From assembly GCA_009103225.1 (NCBI GenBank), contig RHPI01003261.1, positions 228,153 to 292,152 on the forward strand: DNA of 64,000 bases, in the 5' to 3' direction. A program made the position numbers and the translations under genes. A model generated the notes under the pieces. The model saw only the letters and a list, made by a program, of their open reading frames with translations. It ran no database searches and was not told the DNA's origin. Position 1 is the first letter of the stretch. Each line of letters starts with the position of its first letter. The DNA comes from Chlorokybus atmophyticus (taxonomy: Eukaryota > Streptophyta > Chlorokybophyceae > Chlorokybales > Chlorokybaceae). Shown here piece after piece: positions 26,544 to 37,582 of the stretch.

Positions 26544-29500
26544 TTCTTGCAGCGGGAAGTGCAGCGCCTGTCGACCGAGCGGGACAAGGCTTACGTTGAA
26601 CATGCCCGGCTGTCGGGGGAGTTAATTACACTGCATGCTGCTATGCGTGACAAAGAGGTACAGGTGCATCCCGACGATGATGGTGCCACAACACGGGCGC
26701 GGCAGGAGGCCTCTGCATGGCATGCCAAATGGCAGGTCAATTGCTTGCTTGCATGTGATGGGTGTGGTCTGTATGCACGGTGTCACGATGGGTGCGCGTA
26801 CCTTGCTTGTTGCCTATATGGTGATGCATCACTATATAGAGGTGAGTATAATGTACTGTGCAGGACGTCACAGAGCAGCTGCACGCTCAAGCGACGCTCA
26901 ATGTGGCCCAGCGACAACAGGCTACACAAGAATATGAGGAGTTGCTGGAAGGGACCGACAACATGCGGCAGCACGTGCAGGTGCAGGCTAATTGTCGACA
27001 GGAGCTGTGATGTGAGTGTAAGCTTTCAAGTGAACAGCAATGACCTGTTGGTACTGAATAGGTGTTGGAGGCCAGAGTACAGGAAGAAGTGGAGCAGTGT
27101 TCCAGGGAACATGTGCAACGTCTGGCAGCAGAGAACGACCTGGCAGGTTACCGATGTAGGCTGGTGGAGTTGGAGGACGTCGTCGCAGGCCTGCGCGAAA
27201 CATTGCGTATGAGTCGAGCAGCGCAACCAACAGCACATGATGCATTAGTTGCTGAGGAGGTACACCTGCTGTTTGAAGACAATGTACGCACGGCAGCAGA
27301 AGAGGACGTACTTGGTGATTTGGCAACTGCAGTGAAGGAAGTGGCTGCGCAGTTGTTGCAAAGGGACGCCGTGGTTATGCTTACTGCTGTGGCTGCGAAA
27401 TACAACATCAGGCGGGCCAGAGTGTTGTTGAGGGCGGTGCAATCCCGGCTGCCCGGCGCATACCAGCACGTGACAGGGGCAAGGGGTCAAGGAACTCTTC
27501 TCATTGCTGCCTGGGCTGACCCCTTAGCCTGTCTGCTACGGCATGCCATGCGTGTGACCGACGTGCCAGTCGCCACACAGTTCAGTGCGAGTGGTTGGTC
27601 TGCATCTGACGCAGATGATATTCCCCTACCTGTCCTGCGTACAGTGAACAAGCTTATGGAGGCAGAGCGTGAACGCCTGGTGGAGCGTAACAAAACGGAC
27701 TACGACTTGCGCTTTGTGGATTGGTTAGCAGAATGGGAGACATCTGGTGCAGTATTGCGCACATTGTTCGGAGCAATTACGGGTCTGAATGCGATGGAGA
27801 GGGTGAAGACACCAGGGCCGCGACACAAGCACGCCGTGACAGTCTTGCGCAACAAAACGCTGTTTCTACTGCGCTCCGCAGTGTATGCGAGGAGCAAGTG
27901 GGCCTCATCGCCTGTGCATATGGCTGTGACAGATGCGGTGGATGCAGCCACGAACGGCAACAAGCTCATAAAGACACTGAATCGCATTGGGGTTACCAAC
28001 AGCCGGAGTCACCTGGATATACACATACACCGTTGTGCATTGCACAATCTCCATGCACCAGCGCGTCTGCAGCCGCAGACGGGGATGCATGTACTGGCAT
28101 CCATTGACAACATGGATGTGCGAGCGGGGCACCAGGCCAAGTATAAAGGCAGGGCGACTGGCGACATTCATGCTACGTCCACTCAACTTACCTCGACAGT
28201 TGGGCGTCAAAGGACAACACCGCTGGAATTGGAGGTGAGCATAATGTAACATGTCAGACGATGAGCTGCATGATTGATTAGACTGGTGTTGGCTGACGGT
28301 TTCTTGCTTGCCTTGCACAGCGTGGACGCAACCGCACGCTATCAGAGGCAATAATACAGCCACCGTTACCAGAGTCAATGCCGCCCCCCCCTCCTAGACC
28401 AAGGCCTCAAGTGACGGTGCGCAGCGAACCAATCCTCAATATGATGCCAGCCGAGACTGCAGCCATCGAATCATTCAGGGTCACAATGCACAACACGGTG
28501 GTCTTTCGGATGCGACAGGAGCAGCAGCAATCGTTGCCTACCTTAAAAGACGACTGGGCCCGCTACCTGCACATCGCGGACAGTGAGACATCCACGGTGA
28601 CCAATGACATTGAGTACCTGCCAGTGTTGCCCTTCTGTCCCGACAAGATTGACAACCTGAAGGTTGCTCTGCTGCACCTGCGTAGCAAGGTTATCCTGAA
28701 TGACACGCAAAGCAAGATATGTATTACGGGAGACCAGAAGACGTTTGCACTCATGGTAGCACTGCAAAGGGCACAGCCAGGCTACTGGGACTGGTTGGTG
28801 CCCATCCCAGGTGACTTCCATGTGCTGATGAATATGCAGCCAGTGTTGATGAAGATGACTTGGGACGCCGGGATGGATGCACTCTCAGTCGAAGGCGGTT
28901 TTTCAGCATCGACAGCGCGTAACCACTTGGTTGAAGGCTCTCATTGGAAGCGAATCCACAACTTCCTATGCAAAGTGTTCGAGGCAATCTACAGACACAT
29001 GCATGTGCTGTGGTGGGAGCAAGAGGAAGCTGGTACAAAACAAACATGTGAGCAGGGCTGGGCGACGCATGGAGTCATGGCCCCCGGACCTCGCAAGTTC
29101 TTTGAGACTTGGTGTGAAGCAAAGGCAAGGACAGATGCTACATGGGCCTTCTGGTGGGGTTTCATCAACCGAAATATGTTGCATTACCTTGGTCTATTCT
29201 GCGCCGTTAGGCAGAGGATCTGGCACCTGAGACTGGCAAGCTAGAAGGGTCTGAGTCCATTACCATTTGCTTGGGATCGCTTCAACTACCAGAAGCTCAT
29301 GACTCTTCACTTGGCGGAGCTGCAAACAGCCTGCATCACTGCTGGAATTGCTGAAGGATGGAGGCTTTGCAGTGAGTCTGACAGGTACACCAGGTCGGTT
29401 GGTTGCTCTTGACGAAGCACATGAGTGTCTCGTGAACCGGGACATGAAGATGACATTATACAAGCCAATTACAGAGCAGCTCAGGCAAAAATCTTTGTAC

Positions 29501-31731
29501 CTTGGGGAGCGAAGCCAGTCACAGAAGCAACTGAGTCGGCAGCTCCTACTGGAAGCGGAACAGGGGAACCATGACATGGACGCTGATGCCGACGATGACC
29601 AGAGCAGGGTGCTGCGCAATCTGGCTGTTGACGCTTCGCATTGTGGCAGCGACCTACTGTATATAGCGAACTTGCTGAGAACCAATGGAGCTTTGGCAAG
29701 AGAGCCAAACATGCAGCTGACTCATCTCACATCGGGCATGCCAGCATCCCCGGCTGCATCTGCAGACCTTGCAAGGCACTACACCGTGGGTGTTGAGGCA
29801 ATGAGCAGCTTTGTTAAAGTAGACATATGCAGAGAAGCACAGGCCTGCAAAGTCACTCGTAGGTACAACCTCGCCACCATGGCTCCATCAAAGAAACGCA
29901 CTACCAAGCAGGCAACGGTGCTCAAGCAATACCGCCAGGAGATGCTCGTTGCCAAGAGGCTAGCATCAACTGGCGCCGATAAGGAGACCGTCACAGCGCG
30001 GTACTGCGAACACCCTTGGGCTCTGTTTGACGGGCTTAGTGGTAAGATGAGGTCGGGAGACAAAGCCAAGATCCTGTCCGAGGTGGCTTCTCATGATGCA
30101 CCTTGTTGGTCGCACTCCTCACCGGCTGGAGTCGAATGCATAATCCTTGAAGGAATGTTTATCATCAACTAGGAGTGCCACTTGTCGCAAGGCACCTTTA
30201 AGGACTACATCAACCATCTGATGCGTACCTGTGTGCTGAGTAGACTAGCCAACCCCAGTGTTCGCAGCCTGCACATTGTCTTTGACACACCCAGATGGCA
30301 GTCCGGCGTCAAGTCCTCACTGCAACGTGCGCGTGACGGAGCGGGCAGTGCAACGGGCAAGTGTCTCACCATGGATACGGAGTTGCCAAAATCCTGGCGT
30401 AACGTGCTCAAGGACCGCAGCTTGAAGAGGTCATTGTGCGAGCTCATTACGGAGTATCTGCCTCTCATGGTGGAACCTCACCTGCGACCAGACCAGGAAT
30501 TGGTAATCGCTGGTGGTTCAGACAAGAGCGATGTGGGAGACTTAGCGCGTGTGGTGTCGCGAAGCTCAGCTGGTGACTGCGTAACGCGTGACATTGAGGA
30601 TTACATGTGCAACCATGGTGAGGCAGACTCACGTGTGTGGGTGCACGCGCAGAATGCACCATACAATAACATTATGATCTTTTCACCTGACACGGACGTG
30701 ACGGTGATCGGGCTGGCAGTCACCTAGAACTGGGATATGGCGCTCAAGGAAGTGACGGTACAGGTCGCGCAGCATTCGCGCGCTGGGTCACGTCCACCAT
30801 TCATCAACCTCCCGCTCCAGCAACAGCATGTCAGAAGCATGCACCAGCTGCACAGTGTTCCAGAAAGACGCCGTGGTTGGCTGCTACTACTGATTTATGC
30901 AGCTACAGGTTGTGACTACACGTCATTCATAGGAGGAATATCCAAGCAGTTCATTTGGCGTACTGTGCTTGCGCAGCATGCAGACTTCATCACCGGCGAT
31001 GTCAACGACGAGGAGCACGAGATGTGCTTCGCTGTGCTGCGCCTGATTGGGTGCTCCTATTTCGAGAAGTACCGCTCTTCTTTTTAATGCGGCACTCCGG
31101 TGTTATTGTTCTACGCTCTGCACGGCGCTAACGCAACCAGCAGCGATAAGGTTTATCTGTCGGACTGGCGAGAAGCCATCCACAAGACTGTCTGGACGAA
31201 AACGGCAACACCACGTGACACTATTCCTACTGTTAATGCCCTCTGGCTGCATGCATTGCGCGCTGCATATGCCGTCAACATGTGGCTACAGAGTTGCAGT
31301 CAGGACATGCAGCTGGGCGATCTGGCAGAGTATGGGTATCAGTGGGAGGACGGCGTGTGGTATGCTGTGCGAGACCTACCACAAAACATGGATGCTGCAA
31401 TATCTAGAAGACAGCTGCTTATGCATGGTTGCGGCTGCAAGGTAGGCAGGTGCAACAGCAAACGATGCAAGTGCAAAAAGGCCGGCAACTTGCTTTGAAA
31501 GCATGCAGCGACAGCTGCTCCTGCCTTGGCTGCGAAAACTCCAACAACCTGGACACCCACGAGCATGTGGGCAACGGCGGCGACAGGCCGACTGACGAGT
31601 GCACTGGCGAACCTTCTTCACCGACTGGTCTGCATGGCGCTGATTTACCAGCCGGCTGGACTTGGACCGACAGTGATGATGGTGATAGCGACGGGGAGGA
31701 CTTGACCATGATGGACGTGGACGACATCTAG
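26544..31731 (+). pseudogene. Decayed transposase-like gene: coiled coil, DUF6589-like, PIN-like nuclease, CXC zinc cluster
   Basis: Exons 26864-26980, 27062-28234 and 28321 onward join in phase. A first exon begins at 26544. The part up to about 27200 is coiled coil. SIDNMDVRAGHQAKYKGRA and then ITGDQKTFALMVALQRAQPG with VPIPGDFHVLMNM match the layout of DUF6589 proteins, a family widespread in animals and fungi and probably transposase-like. GGFAVSLTGTPGRLVALDEA follows. A PIN/FEN-like part has VFDTPRW, NHGEADSRVWVHAQ, FSPDTDVTVIGLAV and YAATGCDYTSF. It ends with a Cys cluster (CGCKVGRCNSKRCKCKK, then ACSDSCSCLGCENSNN) like CXC domains. Stops lie at 29242, 30170, 30725 and 31085. Frameshifts lie near 29345 and 31490. 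The first stop replaces what I expect to be Leu. Confidence 0.7.
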
Positions 31732-31756
31732 CAAACCGTGGCAGGAGTCACCTGAA

Positions 31757-31803
31757 ATGCAGCCGCCGCCGCCGCCACCGCCGCCGCCGCCGTCGCCGCC
31801 TTT
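31757..31803. repeat. (GCC)n-type trinucleotide repeat
   Basis: A run of GCC with occasional ACC and GTC units lies just after the end of the nuclease-like gene. It separates that gene from the methyltransferase gene. Confidence 0.85.
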
Positions 31804-32036
31804 ACCTGTGGCATGGTGTCAGATATTAGGGTTAGTAGCCCATTTTTAGGGTTGGTTCATCATCTGACCGGCACTGCAACGCTGCTGGCGGTGTCGTCAA
31901 GTCCAGCGACACCATTGACAATGTAAAGGCGTTGTGTCCGCATAAGGAGTGCACTTCCCGGGGACACGCAGGACCAGCAGCACCTCATCACCCCGTAACA
32001 GCTGCAAGATGATGGCACTCAGGCTGTCTACAACAC

Positions 32037-34058
32037 GTGTGTGAAGTCAAGACTTCACATGGTCTTGCGCCTGCGCGATGGTATGCAGATCTTTGTGAAG
32101 ACTCTCATAGTCCAGATTGTATCAGTTTATTAGTGGAGTCTAGTGACACCATCTATGCAATGAAGGCCAATACGTCGTTAAATATGCAAAGTCCCGATCA
32201 TGTCGCAGCTCGCGACAACACGCCGATGGTCAGGGATAAAGCGCCTCTGGTTTGTCTAATCTGCCATGCCTTTGTCGTGAATAATGGTCGCCGCTCTCAC
32301 CTTACTAGTCACCAAGCTCGATGCATAGAGTACCGCAACTTGTTTGGTTACACAGCAGCTTGTTGGCATCATCATGCTGCTGGTCTGCACATCATTGACT
32401 GCCGGCGCAAGTTCAAGTGCAGCAGCCCAGAGTTCTACAACCGGCAGTGCACATGCGAGCAATGTGAACTTGCCCCCTTTGAATGGCACGGGACACCCAT
32501 GCGATATATGCCGTACATACGCCCAGGCACAGTCCTCCAAGGCACTGTCGTCAATCTCATCCAAGTAAGCCATACGTATCACCTCGCATCAGTTGCCACC
32601 AACCAAAACCATGTTGCGTGCAAGCTCCCTTGTCGAGTTCACTGGCATCTGAGTCCTGTTTAATTGCAGTCTGTCATACGCAGAGTCAGCTTCGTAGATG
32701 CGGACGCGGGCCTGCACACCCTGTTACAACTGTGGTCGCGGGATCGAGCACTGTGCCCCCCATGACGGTGAGTGGACATACAAGATGTGTACATGCTGTA
32801 TGCGTCGGTGATGTCCGGCTTGCAGACGCTGAGTGACGCCATGTGCGCCTACACGGGCGTCTGCACTGCTGATCGCATACGATTTGCAGTCCACGCCAGC
32901 ACTCTACGAGTTGATTCCGGCAGTGCGACAGCGCTGTCTCGACGGCGGGCCAGCACTTGTTGGCTTGGCAGTCCTGGTGCATTGGCCAGCCGACCAAGCG
33001 TGGTATGAGGGTCGCATCTACGCCTACAACAGCAGCCTAGGTGCGCATGTTGCTCCCAGGCTGCATGTGTGACGGCAACTGGTTCGCTGATAGGCTAATT
33101 GCACGTTAGGCCGCCACAGTGTGCGCTTCGTCGACGGTGACGTGCAGCACATGGTCATCGACAAGCACAACATAGTGGCCGCGGTGTGCAGCAATGGTAC
33201 TCGCCATTGCTTCCGCATCGGAGGTTGTCGAGTGCCTACCAACCGCAAGGCCCACCCGCCGTTGCCAACTCTAACATTATGGAGCAGGTCATCCCCTACG
33301 CTGGTCACACACACTGCACAGCTGCCCAACGGTGCACCGCACAGACCCAAGGTGCTTGACATATGTTGTGGTGGAGGCGGCGCCAGCATGGGGTTGTACC
33401 GTGCTGGATTTGACGTTACGGGCGTTGATATACTAGAGCAGCCCGACTACCCATTCAGCTTCATCCACGGCGATGCCTTAACAGTTGACATCCAACCTTA
33501 CAATTTAATTTGGGCTAGTCCACCGTGCCAGGCTTTTGCTCGTTGCATACCTGAGTCACAACGCCGACAGCACTCGAGCTCGTGGCAACACAGCACTCTT
33601 CTGCACGCCTTGCGTGCACGCCTTCATGCTAGCGCAAACCTTTTGTCATCGAGAACATCCCTGATGCATCTCAGTACATGACACCCAATATGGTGTTGTG
33701 CGGGACGATGTTCGGACTGGCCACTTTCAGGCACCGAGTGTTTGAGACGGTGCCTATCGTGAGCGTGGACTTGGTTTGCGATCACACCTCCAAGCGTCTT
33801 GGAGGACTTTTCGGACACCGCACACTGGTGCAAGCTGCAACCGACGCAGGAGACACTCAGCAGATGTACCCCGTCTATGGACAGGCAGCCTCACGTGGTA
33901 CATTGGCTGGGTGGAGCATGGCTTTAGGCATCGATTGGGTATCAGCGGAGACAACATTAGTTGAGTGCATTCCCCCGGCCTACTCGGAGTATGTTGGCAG
34001 ACAGCTATTGGTAGCACTTGGGTGTGTGCTATGCAGCTCGCCGCTGTCTTGGTCATGA
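32037..34058 (+). pseudogene. Tudor-like domain fused to phage-type cytosine-C5 DNA methyltransferase, probably frameshifted
   Basis: The clear exons are up to 33040 and from 33110 (a 69-nt GT-AG intron, phases agree). The first carries LVGLAVLVHWPADQAWYEGR. The second continues RHSVRFVDGDVQHMV, together a Tudor-like fold of the plant PDS5 type that may read histone or DNA marks. The methyltransferase follows: motif I VLDICCGGGGASMGLYRAGF, motif II GVDI, motif IV ASPPCQAF with the catalytic Cys, ENI, FRHRVFE, and the ending CIPPAYSEYVGRQLLVAL. An apparent one-base slip near 33632 separates the halves; a sequencing error is possible. Upstream, 32236-32340 encodes CLICHAF...HLTSHQARCIEYRNLFGY, resembling a MucR/Ros zinc finger, but its splicing to the Tudor exon is unresolved. 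The enzyme would methylate cytosine C5 in DNA. Confidence 0.75.
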
Positions 34059-35984
34059 ACACGATTGTCAGCAATGCGTAACACCGCGCTGGAACCCAAC
34101 ATCAACACCAACACAGCACTGCAATTGCAATCACACACACATGCACTACATTGGGTATATTCTACACACATACATGGATGCGCCATGACCATCCTGCTTC
34201 TCAACCTCAAACTTGCACAACACACAGCATCCTCACTCAACATCCATTTGCAACTGCCCTACATGTCATATTACATTATGCGTGCAGTTCGACACTTGCC
34301 ACGCATGCGCTCGTACTGTTGTTGCATACTCAATCCTAGACGATACCTGGAAGCTGGAACATCGGAGGGCCTGCACAACCCTACAACAAGCCACTAACCC
34401 GTGACCACAACCCAGCATAATCACTCAATTTAAGAAGGGCTGCATAACAACCCTTCAGGAAAGACCGGGTAGCTCAACATGCGTACCTACAGGCACGACC
34501 TATACGGGCGCCACTGCATGTTTGTGACTAGCCAGATTTGTCGACCCCACACCGCACCTGCGATTCTTCGGCCTCATCATCAGCTCTCTCCCCACAGAGC
34601 AACACGCACACCACCCAGTCGTAATGCTTGTTCCCAGCATCAACCAGTAGCTGCCATGTTCCTCAACCCTGCTACCGAGCACATGTTCAACAGTATATCC
34701 TAACCCGGCACGCAAGTTGTGCACCATCGCATAGCTTGCATGAGGCACTCATGCAAGCAATGCACACACAACGCACCACACGCACACACGCACGCATTGT
34801 GACTCAGAGCACACTGCACTCTGGGCTATCCACCGACTCCCTCACACCACGTGCTTCAATGCTACTTCATGACAAAACCTACCATGATCTGTCGGCATGA
34901 CGGGGTGCCAACCGCCACCCTGCACCAGCGGTGGAGGATGGGGCAAGCCCGGATTGTCATCGTCACCACAGTCACCTCCCTGCAGAGGATGCAAACTCCA
35001 CTGGCCAACCTCGAATGGAAGCCACTCAGTGTCATGCCACTGCTCGACCCAATGTCGTCTCCGCCCTGGCTCCATATCACACTCAGTGCCAATCACCCAC
35101 CGTGCCAATGCGACACCGCCTACCACATGCTCCACTATCAACAGCTCACTACCAAGCCGCTGAGGAAAGCCCGCTGCGTTGCGCAACCGATGATGGCTAA
35201 ATCTAAAACCAAACCCACCAGGCAACTCGACATGCAACTCCCGAACACCAGCAGCGCCTGCCATAGGCGCGCCACATACATGCACTGGCCAGCCGAGAGA
35301 CACCTAAGCATCGACGTATCAGCACACAGGCACGTCCAGAGGTGCACGATTATGCACGCATCCACTAGCAGCGTTCCACAAAAACACCTGCTCATATGCA
35401 GTCTGATAGAAAGACTGACTGCGTCGGATGGACGGCAGTTCACCGCCGAGAGCAAACAACGCAGGACAAGGCACACGCTTGCATCACCTAGCTCTGCCAT
35501 TACGCGCGCACGAACGCCCGAATAACACCGCCGCGTTGCCTCAACCACCGCCCCGCACACCTGCGCCTTCCGCCCCTCACCAGCCTTCAATACTCTGCAA
35601 CCCTAACAGCGCTGATTTCCGTCGCACCTAGGATGACGGCAAACGGCTGCACCGCGCTGTTCCACGCACCACTGCCGTCTATCCACAGACGAACCACGTC
35701 TCACATACACACTTCTACAGTTTGTCAAGGGTGATGCACGGCCAACTGACAGCGGACTGCCGACGACGCAACGCCATCGATCGACACTGTCGATCAGCGC
35801 TGCCACCGCTCTCGTCGCCGTCGAAATACGTAACTTCTACAACCACATCAACCGCGGCGAGCAAGTGTTGCACCACGGTCTTCAGCGGCCAGTTGGCGCT
35901 GTGCCACGCACATTTCGCCCGCCACAGCGCTGTCAGGGCCGGCACAAGCTTTGCCTGTAGCGATTCCCATTAGCGTCGTGACTG
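34059..35984. other. Right part of the 11-kb element, no firm gene
   Basis: The first 800 bp is CA-rich and non-coding. Overlapping long frames exist on both strands at 34842-35600. The minus-strand one (35303-34842) contains WVEQWHDTEWLPFEVGQWSL, which faintly resembles a Tudor/agenet strand pattern and sits after a possible splice acceptor near 35312. I cannot assign it. Confidence 0.3.
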
Positions 35985-36042
35985 CAAAGATACAGGCGAA
36001 CGGGAATCTAACTGTATGCTTCAAGACTCGCTTGAACGAGAG

Positions 36043-36525
36043 GTGCGGCTGATTAGGTCGAACGACACTACATGATTAGGGCACAAAAACACAGCACACG
36101 CGCATCACACCAGGGCCACCAGTGGCCATCACATACGGCACCCGCGACTACCGGGCTGCGCGGTATGCGCGGCGCGCCTGCCTCTCATTGGCTAGGCGGC
36201 AAGTGGCCGTTCGATCTGTTTTCAATTAGATATCGGCCGTCTAAAGCACATCCCCACATCCTGTAACTGCTCAAATCTATGCAAACTAGCGGTGCGGCTG
36301 ATTGGGCGTGTGACTTGGCCGGCCGGCATAGTGCACCAAGACACATCACACGCGCACCACGCACGACGGCCCAATGACATACGGCACCCGCGACTGCCGG
36401 GCTGCGCGGCCCGCCTGCCTCTCATTGGTTAGGCGGCAATAGGTTTCGGCCGTTGGATCTGTCACAACAAATCTCGACCGTCCAAAGCTCATCCCCACGC
36501 CATGCAACTGCTCACAATTTATGCG
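36043..36525. repeat. Tandem duplication, two copies of about 240 bp
   Basis: Copy 1 (about 36043-36285) and copy 2 (about 36291-36525) each run from GGTGCGGCTGATT through CATACGGCACCCGCGACT, GCCTGCCTCTCATTGG, AGGCGGCAA and ATCCCCAC, ending with AACTGCTCA. There is no coding potential. The array begins 60 bp outside the right end of the 11-kb element. Confidence 0.8.
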
Positions 36526-36589
36526 AATGATATATACTTTATTTATGATGATCTTAATGACTGTATGCAATACGGACAACATATAATAA

Positions 36590-37000
36590 TATGAACGCGA
36601 CGCGCGACATTGCAGCACAGCATATGGCGTCACTTGATGAAATATCGTATGATGCGCTAGCATACGGCATCATATGTCGCGATATGCTCAACAGCAATTG
36701 TTGGATATCACACATATGGTATCCTGCGTGGAATGCGCTTCAGTAATGGTCAATCCAACATGATTTTCGGTTCCGTCATATTAACTGAGGTTATCCGTCA
36801 CATTTTAAGAACTCTACCAACAAGAAACTTACGACATGCCATGCGACATCGCACCATACCGTTCCATATGATAACATATGGTGTCACAGCCGACATATGC
36901 TGGCATATGATGGCATATGACGTAATATGGCGCGGCGTCGCTGACATCGTGAGTTCCCTGTGCAACATGTTAACAGAGATTAAGTCGAACTGTGGTTCGT
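36590..37000. repeat. CATATG-rich inverted-repeat arm (left)
   Basis: This stretch is dense in CATATG and GATATG motifs. Its part at about 36832-36987 is the inverted counterpart of 39366-39527. Shared blocks, in order, are ACGACATG.CATGC, CATATGGTGTCACAGC, TGGCATATGA-like text, and GACATCGTGAGTTCCCTGTG followed by CATGTTAACA. Confidence 0.7.
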
Positions 37001-37176
37001 GCGTAATGTGTCCTGCGTATGATGGGATATCATACGCGCCCGGGCGATATGATCGATGACTACCACGGCCCGGAAACCAAGTCGCATGCAAGCTCTTGGA
37101 CAGCAGTGACACTAAGATTGTCGAGCTTAGCGGCCGTTGTTCGTTTGTGCATTGCGTCGTCTTCTTTGTCAGGTCC

Positions 37177-37386
37177 ATGGCGGGTTCTCGGCGTGTTGCC
37201 ACCTTCGAAAATTACTTTGTCCGTTGCATCTACGGCTGCAACCTCACAGGCATACACAAAGGCTGGATCGCCAGAGTGGGAGTGCAAAACTTCAGGTCTC
37301 ACCTTACTAGCGGTGTCCACAAGGACGCCTTCAATGCATTAACACGCCAACAGCAAGACGACTTGCTGAAGTACTGGTTGGATCTG
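37177..37386 (+). CDS. Short exon with zinc-finger-like pattern,linked to the next gene uncertainly
   Basis: An ATG at 37177 opens 70 codons up to a good donor (GTGAGT at 37387). The peptide has CIYGCN, IHKGWIARVGVQNFRSHL and SGVHKDAFNAL. A Cys pair, an aromatic, a Leu and a final His is the rough layout of a BED-type zinc finger. It lies directly upstream of the RING gene on the same strand. Its donor phase does not match the acceptor at 37571, so either this is a separate or damaged first exon, or I have the wrong acceptor. Confidence 0.4.
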
Positions 37387-37582
37387 GTGAGTCCTGTATG
37401 GTAGCATGCGTTGTTGTGCATGTTTGAATAGTAAACTGTTCCACAGCTTGAGAGTTTAACAATGCGCAATGTCACTGTCAATTTACTTTGAGTGCATGTT
37501 GCTGTCTGCATGATGGCACATGGGATGGACTTATGTGGGATTGTAATCATATGTACTTGTTGCCACTTAAGGTCGGGCTGCA

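Larger units (their letters stand above)
24895..35984. mobile_element. 11.1-kb inverted-repeat element carrying nuclease-like and DNA methyltransferase genes
   Basis: The left end starts CAGTCACGACGCTAAT, and the right end is its exact reverse complement. GGAA follows after one differing base. After a short gap of unequal length, both arms share GCTTGTGCCGGC. CAAA flanks both ends (24891-24894 and 35985-35988). Inside, all on the plus strand, lie a short coiled-coil gene, a long decayed gene with DUF6589-like, PIN-like and CXC parts, and a Tudor-methyltransferase gene. The termini start CAGTC and have 4-bp flanks, like the small element at 514-1105. I know no described superfamily with this content. 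That it is one unit rests on the two arms and flanks, and is inference. Confidence 0.65.

Noticed and set aside
29242-31087. Reassignment of TAG/TAA to glutamine, as in some ulvophyte algae, because the in-frame stops of the long gene are TAG, TAG, TAG and TAA
   Set aside because: The first TAG sits where Leu is expected, a TAG in the gypsy integrase sits where Tyr is expected, the seryl-tRNA synthetase ends properly at TAG, and transposon genes also contain TGA. Ordinary decay explains it.
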